A DNA stretch of 64,000 nt from Clostridia bacterium (GCA_017513095.1 JAFWDJ010000007.1:103733-167732); one strand, 5' to 3'. Positions 17,349-26,275 are shown, numbered from the stretch's first letter. Made by a program: numbers and translations. The notes: generated by a model from the sequence alone, not told the origin.

Positions 17349-19796
17349 ATGAAAAAGAAGATACTTCTGCGCCTTTTAAGCCTGGCGGTGCTCTGCGCGC
17401 TTGCCTTTTCGCTTTTGCCCGCGTCCGCGCTTGCCGCCGATTCCTCGCCGAAGCTCGTTGCTCTCACGTTCGACGACGGTCCGAGCAAATATACTCCCCG
17501 CCTTCTCGACGGGCTTAAGGAGCGCGGCGCAAAGGTCACCTTTTTCATGCTCGGAAACTGCGCGAACACCTACCCCTCGACGGTAAAGCGCGCGTATGAG
17601 GAAGGCCATCAGATAGCAAGCCACACCTACGACCATCCGAGGCTAACGTCGCTTAGCGATACGCAGGTATCAAGCCAGGTAAGCCGCACGAAAAGCGCGC
17701 TCGACTCCGCGATAGGCGCGTCGAACAAATACGTCGTGCGCCCGCCCTACGGCGACTACAACAGCCGCGTGCTCGGTCAGCTCGGCACCGCGGCCATCTA
17801 CTGGTCGGTCGACTCGAACGACTGGCGCTGGACTAATAACGCCGACAAAACCGTAAGCGAGATTATGAAGAACGTCTTCGACGGCGCGATAATCCTTCTG
17901 CACGACAGCCACTCCTGGTCGGTCGATGCGGCGCTTACCGCCGTGGACAAGCTGCAGGCGCAGGGCTACGAATTTGTGACCGTGTCCGAGCTTTTCAGGC
18001 GCAGAGGCGGCACACTTTCGGCAGGTCAGATATATTACAGCAAGAAATCAGCGGGAAGCGACCTTCCCGCGATAAGTGCGCCCGTGATAAAATCAAGCGT
18101 TATCGGCGGCTCATCCTTCGCCGTGATTGAAGCCGACGCCGGTACGGACGTATACTTCACGACCGACGGCTCGATTCCTAATGCGAACAGCAGAAAATAC
18201 AGCGCGCCCATCCCGTTCGAGGGCACGATAAGAATAACGGCGGTCGCGGGCTACGACATGAACGGAAGCCGTTCCAATCCCGTGACCGTAACCTTGAGCG
18301 CGCCGAAAAAGGCACAGAAGCCCGAGATTTCGCTGACCGACGGCGGTCTTATAACGCTTAGCGGCGGAAAAGAGATATACTACACGACCGACGGCACGTC
18401 TCCGACGACGGAATCGGCGCTATACTCAGAGCCGTTTTCGGTTTCGGGCGGCACGATCATAGCGGCGTTCTGCACGCCGCTCGAGGAGGACCGTCTGCCG
18501 AGCGATACGGCGCTTTGGTGTTACAGCGGCGAGGGCTTTATCTACGCCGACGTCGCGCCGTATAACTGGTTTTATCCGTATATCGAGTACGCCGTATCAA
18601 ACGGCCTTTTGAACGGCCGCGCGCAGTATATCATGGCGCCCGACGACACACTCACGCGCGCAATGCTCGTTACGATGCTGCACCGCATGGCAGGACAGCC
18701 AAAAGCCGCATCGGACAGCGGATTTTCGGACGTTTCCTCCGACAGCTGGTACGGCGAGGCCGTTTCCTGGGCGCGTGAGAGCCGCGTTGCCGGCGGCTAT
18801 CCCGACGGGCGGTTCTATCCCGACGAGCCGATAACGCGCGAGCAGCTTGCAACGGTGCTCTATAATTACAGCCGAAACGCGCTCGGCCTTATCACCGAGG
18901 GCGGCGATACGCTTGAAGCGTTCAAGGACGCGGGCGACGTTTCCGACTACGCGCGTGGGCCCATGAGCTGGGCTGTCTCCTCCGGCATTATCGGCGGCGT
19001 CGGAGACAATACGCTCGCGCCCGGGAATACCGCCACCCGCGCGCAGGCCTCCGCAATGCTCATGCGCTTTGCGGAGCTTACCTCGGATCAGGAGCGCTAC
19101 TATATCACGGACAATGAGCTTCTTTTACACACGGTCGGCGTACTTGCCGCGCTGAACACGCACGACTTCGGCGCGCTTCGCACGCTCATCTGCGACGACC
19201 TTGGCCTCGACGTTTTATACGGAAGCGATTTCGGCGGTACGAAGGTGGAATTAAGCGAAAAGGAGCTTAAATCGGCCGCTTCGTCGCAGAGCAAAAAAAC
19301 GTCGTACGTCTGGGGCGAAGGCCCGGATGGCGCGCCGATAGAGCTTTCGTGCGCCGAATACTTCGACGGTTTCGTATGGGACACAGACTTTGCGGAATCG
19401 AACGAGATACGCATAAACGCGTTCACCGACGGTCACGAGACGACGGGGCTTTCGGAAAGCTATCCGCGCTGCCTCTTCGTTGACTTCAGAGCCTCCACGG
19501 AAAACGGCGGCAAAGCGTATCTTACGCTCATATTCGAGCGTTTCGATGACGAGTGGTACCTCTCGGCCATCGTGACATATAAGGACGAGCCTGCCCCGCC
19601 CGAGGTCGAAGCCGAGAATGAAGACGCGAACGTGGATGAAAATACGGACGTAGACGAAAATACGGACGCAAGCGAAGACGCGTCCGCCGACACCGATACG
19701 GCCCCGAACGAAGATGAAACGACGCCTCCAGACGCAGACGCCGACGCCGATACGGCCGAAGGCGGCGAATCGGACGGCGTGGACGCCGAGGCGTAG
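17349..19796 (+). CDS. Secreted polysaccharide deacetylase with chitobiase-like and SLH domains
   Basis: 815 residues from the ATG at 17349 (AAGGGGG ribosome binding site at 17333-17339). A signal peptide (about 1-29) precedes a NodB domain (about 34-230) with all expected motifs: TFDDGP, a metal-binding SHTYDH, RPPYGDYN, DSNDW and LLHDSHS. Two chitobiase C-terminal-like Ig units follow (about 255-380; YFTTDGSIPNANS and YYTTDGTSPTTES), then three SLH repeats (about 396-577). A further domain (about 580-740) is unassigned. A highly acidic Asp/Glu/Ala tail (about 747-815) contains short VDENTD repeats. The enzyme would remove N- or O-acetyl groups from wall glycans while bound to the cell surface. 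Confidence 0.93.
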   Translation: MKKKILLRLLSLAVLCALAFSLLPASALAADSSPKLVALTFDDGPSKYTPRLLDGLKERGAKVTFFMLGNCANTYPSTVKRAYEEGHQIASHTYDHPRLTSLSDTQVSSQVSRTKSALDSAIGASNKYVVRPPYGDYNSRVLGQLGTAAIYWSVDSNDWRWTNNADKTVSEIMKNVFDGAIILLHDSHSWSVDAALTAVDKLQAQGYEFVTVSELFRRRGGTLSAGQIYYSKKSAGSDLPAISAPVIKSSVIGGSSFAVIEADAGTDVYFTTDGSIPNANSRKYSAPIPFEGTIRITAVAGYDMNGSRSNPVTVTLSAPKKAQKPEISLTDGGLITLSGGKEIYYTTDGTSPTTESALYSEPFSVSGGTIIAAFCTPLEEDRLPSDTALWCYSGEGFIYADVAPYNWFYPYIEYAVSNGLLNGRAQYIMAPDDTLTRAMLVTMLHRMAGQPKAASDSGFSDVSSDSWYGEAVSWARESRVAGGYPDGRFYPDEPITREQLATVLYNYSRNALGLITEGGDTLEAFKDAGDVSDYARGPMSWAVSSGIIGGVGDNTLAPGNTATRAQASAMLMRFAELTSDQERYYITDNELLLHTVGVLAALNTHDFGALRTLICDDLGLDVLYGSDFGGTKVELSEKELKSAASSQSKKTSYVWGEGPDGAPIELSCAEYFDGFVWDTDFAESNEIRINAFTDGHETTGLSESYPRCLFVDFRASTENGGKAYLTLIFERFDDEWYLSAIVTYKDEPAPPEVEAENEDANVDENTDVDENTDASEDASADTDTAPNEDETTPPDADADADTAEGGESDGVDAEA

Positions 19797-19833
19797 GCCA
19801 CAGTAAGCGCAGTTCTCTCAACTACAAACAACG

Positions 19834-19868
19834 CAGGCGGTAAAAAGCTTTCGCTTTTTACCGCCTGT
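19834..19868. terminator. Bidirectional terminator, deacetylase gene / partner-switching operon
   Basis: A 15-bp stem (CAGGCGGTAAAAAGC / GCTTTTTACCGCCTG) with a TTTC loop lies between convergent genes. Confidence 0.88.
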
Positions 19869-19888
19869 TTAATATCTTTATCTCATTT

Positions 19889-21484
19889 TCATCCGGCATT
19901 TGCGGGGATGCTTACGTGCTCTCTTTTTGATACCTCATCTTCGATTATCGGAAGAAGAAGCGCACGCGCAAAGCCGCGTCGGTTCTTTTCCGAATACATA
20001 TCCTTTAAAAGTCCGGCGTTCAAGCGCTCGATCAAGCGGTCTGCCGTCTTTTCGGCCTCTTTTCTGCCCAAAAGGTATTCAAAGGCCATTTGGGAAAAGA
20101 CGCTTTCGATTATCGCAAGCATTTCCGCCGCGTCGCTCTCAACAAGCGCGCCCGTTATCCTGCCGCTTACCTTTCCCGCCGCGCCGCCGGCCGCAATCGA
20201 GCCTATAACTCCGCCGATAAGCGTGCCCGCGCCGGGCATTACGGCAGTGCCTATCGCGGCACCGCCCAAAGCTCCCGCGACGCTTGCCGCGGACGCCGCC
20301 GAATTGTCGGCAAGATTCTTAAAGAACTGCTTTCTTGATATGCGTCCTCTGAAAATGTTCACGGCGTCGACCGCGCTCAAAAGAACGACCGGCAGAGCCG
20401 CGCCCAGCGCGTCGTTTTTTAAAAGCTTCGACACGCTTTTCGCCGCCGCGCCGTATATGCTTCTCTCGCCGGCAAGCGCGCCGATGAACTCCGCCGCGGC
20501 CGAAATGCCCAGCGCGGAGATAAGCTCCTCGGAAACGCCCGTAATGCCGCCTGCCGCAGTCTCTGCCGAAAGCCCCTTTAAAGCTTCGCCGTAGCGGGCG
20601 ACGGCCGCGTCCGACCGGCTTTCGCCGTCGGCTTTATTTATATCCGCGCCGTGCCACAGAACAAGCGCAAGCGTTATAACTGACGTTATGCCAAACGGAG
20701 AATCCGTCGTTACCGCGCCGCTTCGCGCGTCGTATTCGAGCGTGTCTATCTTCCCCGAAAGTGCGGCGTTCTTTGCCTGTTCATACGTAAAACACCCGCA
20801 CAGCACGGCGTCACGAGCCTTCGGCGCTTCCTCGCCGCCCTCTTTTTTCTTTTCCTCAAATGCGGCGACAGCTTCGTCGTACTTGTCGGACGGCACTTCC
20901 ACACGAGCCGCGCCGCCCTCTTCAAACAAGGCGGCGATGCATTCGCGTCCCGTCTTGCAGTATCTCGACACGACCGTTTCCGTATGCGTATCCCCAAAAG
21001 CCTCGATAAGCTTTTGCCGCCTTGTTTCAAATTCGGCCTTTCGCGCCTCGGCGGATGCGCGTTCCATCGCCAAAAGCTCGTCGAAAAAGCGGTAAAGCGG
21101 CGTTTTATTTAAAAAACAGCTCGTCCATTCGACTGTTGAACCGTCGTAAAGGTAAAACCTTATGCCCCGGTCGCAGTCCTTTTTATGCTCGTCGTAAAGC
21201 TCAATGCTTTCGATCTCGTCATAGTGAAGCTTTTTCGGCCTGTCCAGCATTTCAAGATAATATACCCTGTCGTCGGTAAAAATATAGCCGTTCTTTCCGC
21301 TATGCTTTAAGGTGGTGTCGTAAAAGCCGATTACGGTCGTCCTGTCAAGGCCGCGGGCGAACTTTATTATCGCGTTATCTATTATTCTCGAGGGGATAGA
21401 GCCTTTTATGTGAAAGTCGCAGCTCGTTCGTATTCTGTTGTGATACTTCCGTATAAGCTCTATTTTGTCTTCGTGACTTCCCAT
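19889..21484 (-). CDS. Unknown protein with PH-like N-terminus and glycine-zipper segment, last gene of the partner-switching operon
   Basis: 531 residues, not recognised as a named family. Residues about 45-130 ('GKNGYIFTDDRVYYLEML...YDEIESIELYDE...RFYLYDGSTVEW') read like a bacterial PH-like beta barrel. Residues about 130-200 are helical and charged. Around 390-450 lies a glycine/alanine-rich stretch (AGALGGAAIGTAVMPGAGT, then GGVIGSIAAGGAAG) typical of glycine-zipper membrane-associating helices. There is no signal peptide. It starts 15 bases after the RsbW-like gene (AGAGGT ribosome binding site) and ends at the operon terminator, so it is co-expressed with the switch proteins. It may be the effector or a membrane-linked partner; this is inference from context. 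Confidence 0.7.
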   Translation of the reverse strand: MGSHEDKIELIRKYHNRIRTSCDFHIKGSIPSRIIDNAIIKFARGLDRTTVIGFYDTTLKHSGKNGYIFTDDRVYYLEMLDRPKKLHYDEIESIELYDEHKKDCDRGIRFYLYDGSTVEWTSCFLNKTPLYRFFDELLAMERASAEARKAEFETRRQKLIEAFGDTHTETVVSRYCKTGRECIAALFEEGGAARVEVPSDKYDEAVAAFEEKKKEGGEEAPKARDAVLCGCFTYEQAKNAALSGKIDTLEYDARSGAVTTDSPFGITSVITLALVLWHGADINKADGESRSDAAVARYGEALKGLSAETAAGGITGVSEELISALGISAAAEFIGALAGERSIYGAAAKSVSKLLKNDALGAALPVVLLSAVDAVNIFRGRISRKQFFKNLADNSAASAASVAGALGGAAIGTAVMPGAGTLIGGVIGSIAAGGAAGKVSGRITGALVESDAAEMLAIIESVFSQMAFEYLLGRKEAEKTADRLIERLNAGLLKDMYSEKNRRGFARALLLPIIEDEVSKREHVSIPANAG

Positions 21485-21498
21485 ATCGGACCTCTCGT

Positions 21499-21906
21499 TC
21501 AGATCTTCTTTTTGATCCTTAATATGTTCTGACCGTCCTTATACTCGTACGTTACATTGTCCATCGTTTTTTTGACTAAGAATACTCCGAGGCCGCCTTC
21601 CTTTCTTTCCTCCGCGGCAAGCGTGACGTCGGGATCCTCTACGGAAAGCGGGTCGTAGGGCTTGCCGTTGTCGATAAAGGTTATTATGACCGCCAGCGGG
21701 TCCTTTTCCACCTCTACCCTTACGGTAGCGGGGCCCGTTTCGGGATTATATGCGTACATTGCGATGTTGCCGAAAAGCTCGTCTATGGCGATGTCTATCT
21801 GCATCTGCACTTTCATGGAGCAGTCGAGGGCCTCAAGCTGTTCGTTGACAAAATCAGTGACCGTCTCAATGTTCTCAACAGTTGCTTCAATAGTAAGTTC
21901 TTTCAT
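21499..21906 (-). CDS. Anti-sigma-type serine kinase, RsbW-like GHKL ATPase
   Basis: A 135-residue protein of the RsbW/SpoIIAB family, which phosphorylates a STAS partner and, when free, binds a target. The N box is intact ('AIDELFGN' about 40-47, with E43 and N47). The G1 box 'FIDNGKPYDPL' (about 77-87) has its Asp and Gly. The G2 region 'EGGLGVFLVKK' (about 103-113) is present, so ATP binding and kinase activity are expected. It lies 14 bases downstream of the STAS gene and 15 bases upstream of the large unknown gene. No sigma factor gene is adjacent, so its binding target is not obvious. Confidence 0.92.
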   Translation of the reverse strand: MKELTIEATVENIETVTDFVNEQLEALDCSMKVQMQIDIAIDELFGNIAMYAYNPETGPATVRVEVEKDPLAVIITFIDNGKPYDPLSVEDPDVTLAAEERKEGGLGVFLVKKTMDNVTYEYKDGQNILRIKKKI

Positions 21907-21920
21907 TTCTGTACTCTCCT

Positions 21921-22217
21921 TTACCGGATTGTAAGTATATCCGAAAAACCCGTTATTTCAAATATCTCCATGATCGTATCGTTTACATTCGTCACCGTCA
22001 TGCTTCCCTGCTTGTTCATGACTTTCTGTGCGGACAAAAGCACTCTGAGACCGGCGGACGAGAGGTATTCAAGCTTTTCGAGGTCGAATACAAGCTCCGT
22101 GATGCCGGGCATGGACGCCTTCAGCGCCTCGTCAAGCTGCGGAGAGGTCGCGGTATCGAGACGTCCCTCTAAGGTTACAGAAAGCGCGGTTCCGTTTTTT
22201 TCAGTGTTGATAGTCAT
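21921..22217 (-). CDS. STAS-domain anti-sigma-factor antagonist
   Basis: A 98-residue single STAS domain of the RsbV/SpoIIAA type. 'VTLEGRLDTATSPQL' near the N-terminus and 'LEKLEYLSSAGLRVLL' (about 47-61) are the typical motifs. The second Ser of the pair (Ser54) aligns with the phosphorylated Ser of SpoIIAA. Unphosphorylated, it would bind the RsbW-like kinase encoded next; phosphorylated, it would let go. A dedicated phosphatase is encoded at the start of the operon. It lies 42 bases after the symporter gene. Confidence 0.93.
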   Translation of the reverse strand: MTINTEKNGTALSVTLEGRLDTATSPQLDEALKASMPGITELVFDLEKLEYLSSAGLRVLLSAQKVMNKQGSMTVTNVNDTIMEIFEITGFSDILTIR

Positions 22218-22259
22218 AATTCGGTATATCCTCCTTATATAAATGATTATTGTCTGTAT

Positions 22260-23858
22260 CTATTTTTGCAGAATGTTCCTGTTTAGTATGCCCATCCTGT
22301 CGGTGTAGAGCACAAGCTCCATCTGAAGCATTACCTGATTCGCCGCAGCGGTAACGAAGCCGAAAAGCACGTCGGCCATAAGCGCTATCGTAAGTCCGCT
22401 CGAGGGTATCCCGAGCTGAGCGAACACGCCCGCGTAGGCAAGCAGACCGATGCCGGCCACAGGCGGCGTTGCGATAAGCAGGGCCACCGTCATGACCACC
22501 GCGGTTATGCACCACACGGGTGTTATAACTATGCCGTAGCTTTTTGCCGTGTACATTGTAAATATCATCGTCGTCACCGTGCCGATCGGCATGAATACGA
22601 CAAGGCCGAAGCTCAGGCTGTAACGTGAGAATCTCTCGGGAATGCCGAGCTTCTTTTCGCAGCAAATAAGATTGTCGCCGAACGCGGCGTCGACCGAGGC
22701 GGTCTTTAAGGCCACCAGAAACGACGGCCGCAGCTTCTTAAACAGTTTGTTAAGCCCTATCCCCTTCGTTGCGCATATGCGGACCGCCCAGACGAATATG
22801 GACACCGCCGTCATGGCAAGAACGAGGAGTATAGGCTTCCAGCAGCCGATAAGCGCGTCGAGCGAACGGCTCCACAGGCCCAAAATGAGCAGGATGACTA
22901 TAAAGAACGGCGACAGTCTGCCAACCCAGTCGGTTATTATAAGTCCTACGTTGTTTATCTGCTTTAATACCGCCGTAAGCCCGTCCGCCCGTGAGCCAGC
23001 CGCAAGCAGCGCGTTGCCCACGATAACGGCCACGAGTATGAGCTGAGGCGTTTCTCCCGATATGAGCGGCGATATTATGTCGTTCGGCACGAATTTGAGG
23101 AAAAAGTCGAGAACGCCGGTAAAGCGGGTCTCGTTCATCGGCGCGTTATAGTGGCTAATCGAAAACGCCAGCGTTGAAAGGTACAAAGAGACCATCGTAA
23201 GCGCAGTAGTGCTGGCTATGAAACGAAGGAGCATCCTTCGTCCCGTTTTTCCGCCCGCGGCGATGCTGCCGACGCCGATGATGCCGACGAGCACCGTAAA
23301 GAAGATGACGGGGCCTGACACGGCGTTCATAATGCGGAAAAAGAGGCTCTGTATCGGGTCGAGCGTTGTGTTTATAAGCATTGCCCTTATATGCTCGGGG
23401 AAAATATACGCACCGATAATACCCACCGCAAGGCCTATACCCAATGCGATAACGAGCGTAATCGCGGGATTCATCTGCGGGCGTCGCAGGGAGAGCTGAA
23501 GGGTGTTTATTCCCTGCTGATAAGAGTACTGCGGGATTAAGCCGACTTCGCTTAAGAGATTTTCCGTCCAGCGTCCAAGCTCGTCGGCCGTATCGGAAAG
23601 CGGGTCGTATCGCTCGCCCTCCATCTCAAGGCTTATATACGGCCTGCGCCAGCGGCTGCCCTTGGAGAAAGACACCTTCGCTTCCTCTCCGAAGCGCGCC
23701 TGCCAGCGTATCAGGGCTTCCTCCATGGTAAGTCTGACTCTGAGCACGTTCGCGCGCTGCGTTTCAAGCGAATAGAGAAAAGTCTCTATCTGCTCTGCTA
23801 TGTCGTCTATCGCTTCCGCGTTTAGGTCATATTCACTTCGTTTGTTTTCTATCTTCAT
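22260..23858 (-). CDS. Dicarboxylate/amino-acid:cation symporter fused to a degenerate RsbW-like domain
   Basis: 532 residues from the ATG at 23858 (GAAGGA ribosome binding site inside the end of the phosphatase gene; the frame stays open to 23915). Residues about 130-532 form a multi-helix DAACS-family (SLC1-type) transporter, with 'PIQSLFFRIMNAVSGPVIF', the 'LKTASVDAAF' serine-rich-type hairpin, 'MPIGTVTTMIF' and a closing 'LMADVLFGFVTAAANQ'. Residues about 13-127 are cytoplasmic and track the neighbouring RsbW-like kinase: 'LTMEEALIRW' matches its N box, 'ISLEMEGERYDPL' its 'ITFIDNGKPYDPL', and 'SYQQGINTLQLSLRR' its end. The N-box Asn and G1 Asp are lost, so ATP hydrolysis is unlikely. The gene overlaps the phosphatase gene by 26 bases. 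Confidence 0.85.
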   Translation of the reverse strand: MKIENKRSEYDLNAEAIDDIAEQIETFLYSLETQRANVLRVRLTMEEALIRWQARFGEEAKVSFSKGSRWRRPYISLEMEGERYDPLSDTADELGRWTENLLSEVGLIPQYSYQQGINTLQLSLRRPQMNPAITLVIALGIGLAVGIIGAYIFPEHIRAMLINTTLDPIQSLFFRIMNAVSGPVIFFTVLVGIIGVGSIAAGGKTGRRMLLRFIASTTALTMVSLYLSTLAFSISHYNAPMNETRFTGVLDFFLKFVPNDIISPLISGETPQLILVAVIVGNALLAAGSRADGLTAVLKQINNVGLIITDWVGRLSPFFIVILLILGLWSRSLDALIGCWKPILLVLAMTAVSIFVWAVRICATKGIGLNKLFKKLRPSFLVALKTASVDAAFGDNLICCEKKLGIPERFSRYSLSFGLVVFMPIGTVTTMIFTMYTAKSYGIVITPVWCITAVVMTVALLIATPPVAGIGLLAYAGVFAQLGIPSSGLTIALMADVLFGFVTAAANQVMLQMELVLYTDRMGILNRNILQK

Positions 23859-25602
23859 ATGCGTTTCCTTCTGCCGCACCTGTGTATTCGATGCACAGCA
23901 TGGTAATATCGTCAAACTGCGCGGCCTCGTTTACAAAATCGTCTATCGCTCCCGAAACGGCTTCTATCACCGTTCGCGGCGCCTCGCCCGACGCCCCGTC
24001 AAGGGCGACCAGCATTCTATCAAGGCCGAACATGTTTTTGTCGCTGTCCGTGGCCTCCGCCACGCCGTCCGTATAGATAAACAGCTTGTCGCCCGGATGA
24101 AGCGTAAGAACGTATTCCGTATACTTCATGCCCTCCATACCGCCCATAACGAAGCCGTGCTTATCCTTGTAAAGCTCAAATCCGCGTCCGGCGCGCATGA
24201 TGGCCGGATATTCGTGACCGGCGTTCGCGGCGGTGAGTCTGCCCGTCGATATTTCAAGCACGCCCAGCCACACGGTAACGAACATCTGCTCGCGGTTGTT
24301 TTTGCAAATCTGATCGTTTGCCTTTCTTAACACCTCGGCGGGAGCAAGTCCCGTCATGGTGTAATTCTTTATAAGTATCTTCGACACCATCATAAACAGC
24401 GCCGCCGGTACGCCCTTGCCCGAAACGTCCGCCATTACGAGCCCCAGATGATCGTCGTCGACAAGAAAGAAGTCGTAAAAGTCGCCGCCCACCTCTTTTG
24501 CGGGCGTCATTGCGGCGTATATATCGAACTCGGTCCTCTCAGGAAAGGCGGGAAAGATATTCGGAAGCATATCGGCCTGGATGCGCGTAGCCAGAGCAAG
24601 CTCCGTGCTTATGCGTTCTTTTTCCGCCGTTATCCTTGTTATGCTCTCTTCAAATTCGTTTATGTCGCGCTCCATATCGGCCATAACGAGGCTTAAATTC
24701 TCCACCTCGTCGCCCGTTGTGATGCCGAGCGTCTCTCTGCTGAAATGGTCGCTTATATCCTCGCCCGCGCGGCGGTCGCGAACGTATTTTTCGGCCGCCC
24801 CGGCAATTCGGTTTAAAGGCTCGGATACGTTCTTCTGCATATGTCTCGTAAGCAGATGACCGAACAGCACGGCAACAACGGTTATTGCCAGCAAATACTC
24901 AATAAGAAATCTTCCGATGGCCGCGGCCACACCTGTCATTGTAACGTCGGCAAGCACAAAAGCCTTTATATGGCCATCGCCGTCCCTTATGGGTACGCCG
25001 CTCGTGCAGAGCCAGCCGTAATCCCTGGTATACGATATATAATAGAGCTTTCCCGAGCCGTCCCAGCTCCAAAAGCGGTCTATCTCTCTTTTGCCTACCG
25101 TTTCCCACGTGCCCGCGGAATACGCGTACTCAACGTCGGTATCGTTGTATGCGTTTATGTACACGAGCGCCGTCGTCTTTTTATCATAGACGGCAAGATA
25201 TATGTCGTTTACGTCGTTTGCAAGCCTGAAATCCGCAAGCACCGATTCTATCGTCTTATAATCGTCGCGCGAACGCACGTCCGAGAAGAGTTCCCAGTAA
25301 GCGCGTGTGTTCTGCTGCGCGCGCTCTTTTTCGCTCAGATTATTGTATATCCGCATTACGCTCTCCACCGAAGGCGATACGTCGGTCACCTGTGTCAGCA
25401 CGGCGGCGGCGTTTCTTGAAAGGTTGAACGCCTCGGTGACGTATTTGTCCGCCAAAGCGTAGGAATAAAGCCCGAGTCCTATGATAAGCGCCACTATGCC
25501 AAGCAGGACCGTTCCCCTGACGATGGCGCGTCTCACGCGCGCGGTCAGCGAATGGCGCTTTCGCTCTTGTGCGCTCATTTCTCTTACAGACTTTCGGGGC
25601 AT
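23833..25602 (-). CDS. Membrane PP2C-type phosphatase, RsbU/SpoIIE family, with extracytoplasmic sensor and HAMP
   Basis: 589 residues. Membrane helices at about 28-50 and 235-257 bracket an extracytoplasmic domain of about 185 residues that looks like a Cache-type sensor. A HAMP-like linker and coiled coil (about 258-345) lead to a PPM/SpoIIE catalytic domain (about 370-575): 'RIQADMLPN', 'EVGGDFYDF', 'MADVSGKGVPAALFM' and 'FIYTDGVAEATD' hold the metal-binding Asp residues. It should dephosphorylate the STAS protein on an external signal. It is the first gene of the five-gene operon (AGAGAGGTG ribosome binding site). A TATAAT -10 lies at 25684-25689 on the minus strand with a TTGCTT -35 at 18-base spacing. 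Confidence 0.93.
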   Translation of the reverse strand: MPRKSVREMSAQERKRHSLTARVRRAIVRGTVLLGIVALIIGLGLYSYALADKYVTEAFNLSRNAAAVLTQVTDVSPSVESVMRIYNNLSEKERAQQNTRAYWELFSDVRSRDDYKTIESVLADFRLANDVNDIYLAVYDKKTTALVYINAYNDTDVEYAYSAGTWETVGKREIDRFWSWDGSGKLYYISYTRDYGWLCTSGVPIRDGDGHIKAFVLADVTMTGVAAAIGRFLIEYLLAITVVAVLFGHLLTRHMQKNVSEPLNRIAGAAEKYVRDRRAGEDISDHFSRETLGITTGDEVENLSLVMADMERDINEFEESITRITAEKERISTELALATRIQADMLPNIFPAFPERTEFDIYAAMTPAKEVGGDFYDFFLVDDDHLGLVMADVSGKGVPAALFMMVSKILIKNYTMTGLAPAEVLRKANDQICKNNREQMFVTVWLGVLEISTGRLTAANAGHEYPAIMRAGRGFELYKDKHGFVMGGMEGMKYTEYVLTLHPGDKLFIYTDGVAEATDSDKNMFGLDRMLVALDGASGEAPRTVIEAVSGAIDDFVNEAAQFDDITMLCIEYTGAAEGNAYEDRKQTK

Positions 25603-25743
25603 TTTTTCACCTCTCTTTTCAAAAAGCCAATGCGTTTTTTAAGGCTTTTGCGTAAGCTTATTAAAATAGAATATTATTAAATAATTATACCATCCCGCCG
25701 CATTAAAAAGCAATAAAAACTCCCGTATTGCCTTAAAAAAAGA

Positions 25744-25796
25744 AAAAGGGATCCAAAAAGCGCGCATACGCTGCGACCCGCCTTTGGATCCCTTTC
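25744..25796 (-). terminator. Terminator after the VOC-family gene
   Basis: A 13-bp perfect stem (25745-25757 with 25783-25795) leads on the minus strand into a C/T-rich run ending in seven T. The loop contains a second small GC hairpin. Confidence 0.75.
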
Positions 25797-25845
25797 GATT
25801 TCTGTCCGTTTCTGCCGCGGGAAAACTCCCCGGCGCAAAATATTT

Positions 25846-26226
25846 TTAATCTTTTTCGTCGAAAAATTCAACAAGCTCGCCTAACGGGCCTACGCAGAAC
25901 GCCATTCTCGCGCGGCACGGCGGATCGGCCTCTATCACCATGTCGTTAGGCTCGATAAATATCTTGTAGCCCGCAGCACGCGCCTTTTCGATAAGGCCGT
26001 CAACGTCGTCGGCCGCGAAAGCGAAATGTCTGAGCGCGCCGATGGCGGGCGTTCCTTCGCCGTTGCACATGATCTCGATGCAGCCTGCGCCGGTATCTAT
26101 CATAACGCCCTCAGCCCACGTGCGAACGATCTTAAGACCCAATACGTCGGTATAGAAGGATTTTGCCTTCTCAAACGCCTCTTTCGTACCGCACTTCATG
26201 TTTATATGATGTATGCCCTTAATCAT
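25846..26226 (-). CDS. VOC-family (glyoxalase/bleomycin-resistance fold) protein
   Basis: 126 residues forming one two-module VOC domain. 'IKGIHHINMKC' opens with the first metal-ligand His, 'FYTDVLGLKIVR' is the usual second strand and helix, 'LRHFAFAADDVDGLIEKARAAG' starts the second half, and 'GPLGELVEFFDEKD' ends with the conserved Glu ligand. Such proteins isomerise, open or bind small molecules with a divalent metal. Lactoylglutathione-lyase-like or sugar/aromatic-ring functions cannot be told apart. An AGGGGTGAG ribosome binding site precedes the ATG. It is transcribed alone towards the partner-switching operon, with its own terminator. Confidence 0.88.
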   Translation of the reverse strand: MIKGIHHINMKCGTKEAFEKAKSFYTDVLGLKIVRTWAEGVMIDTGAGCIEIMCNGEGTPAIGALRHFAFAADDVDGLIEKARAAGYKIFIEPNDMVIEADPPCRARMAFCVGPLGELVEFFDEKD

Positions 26227-26275
26227 GTTCTCACCCCTAAAATTATTTTACTCCCAAAAAGAGTATTTTTTATAA

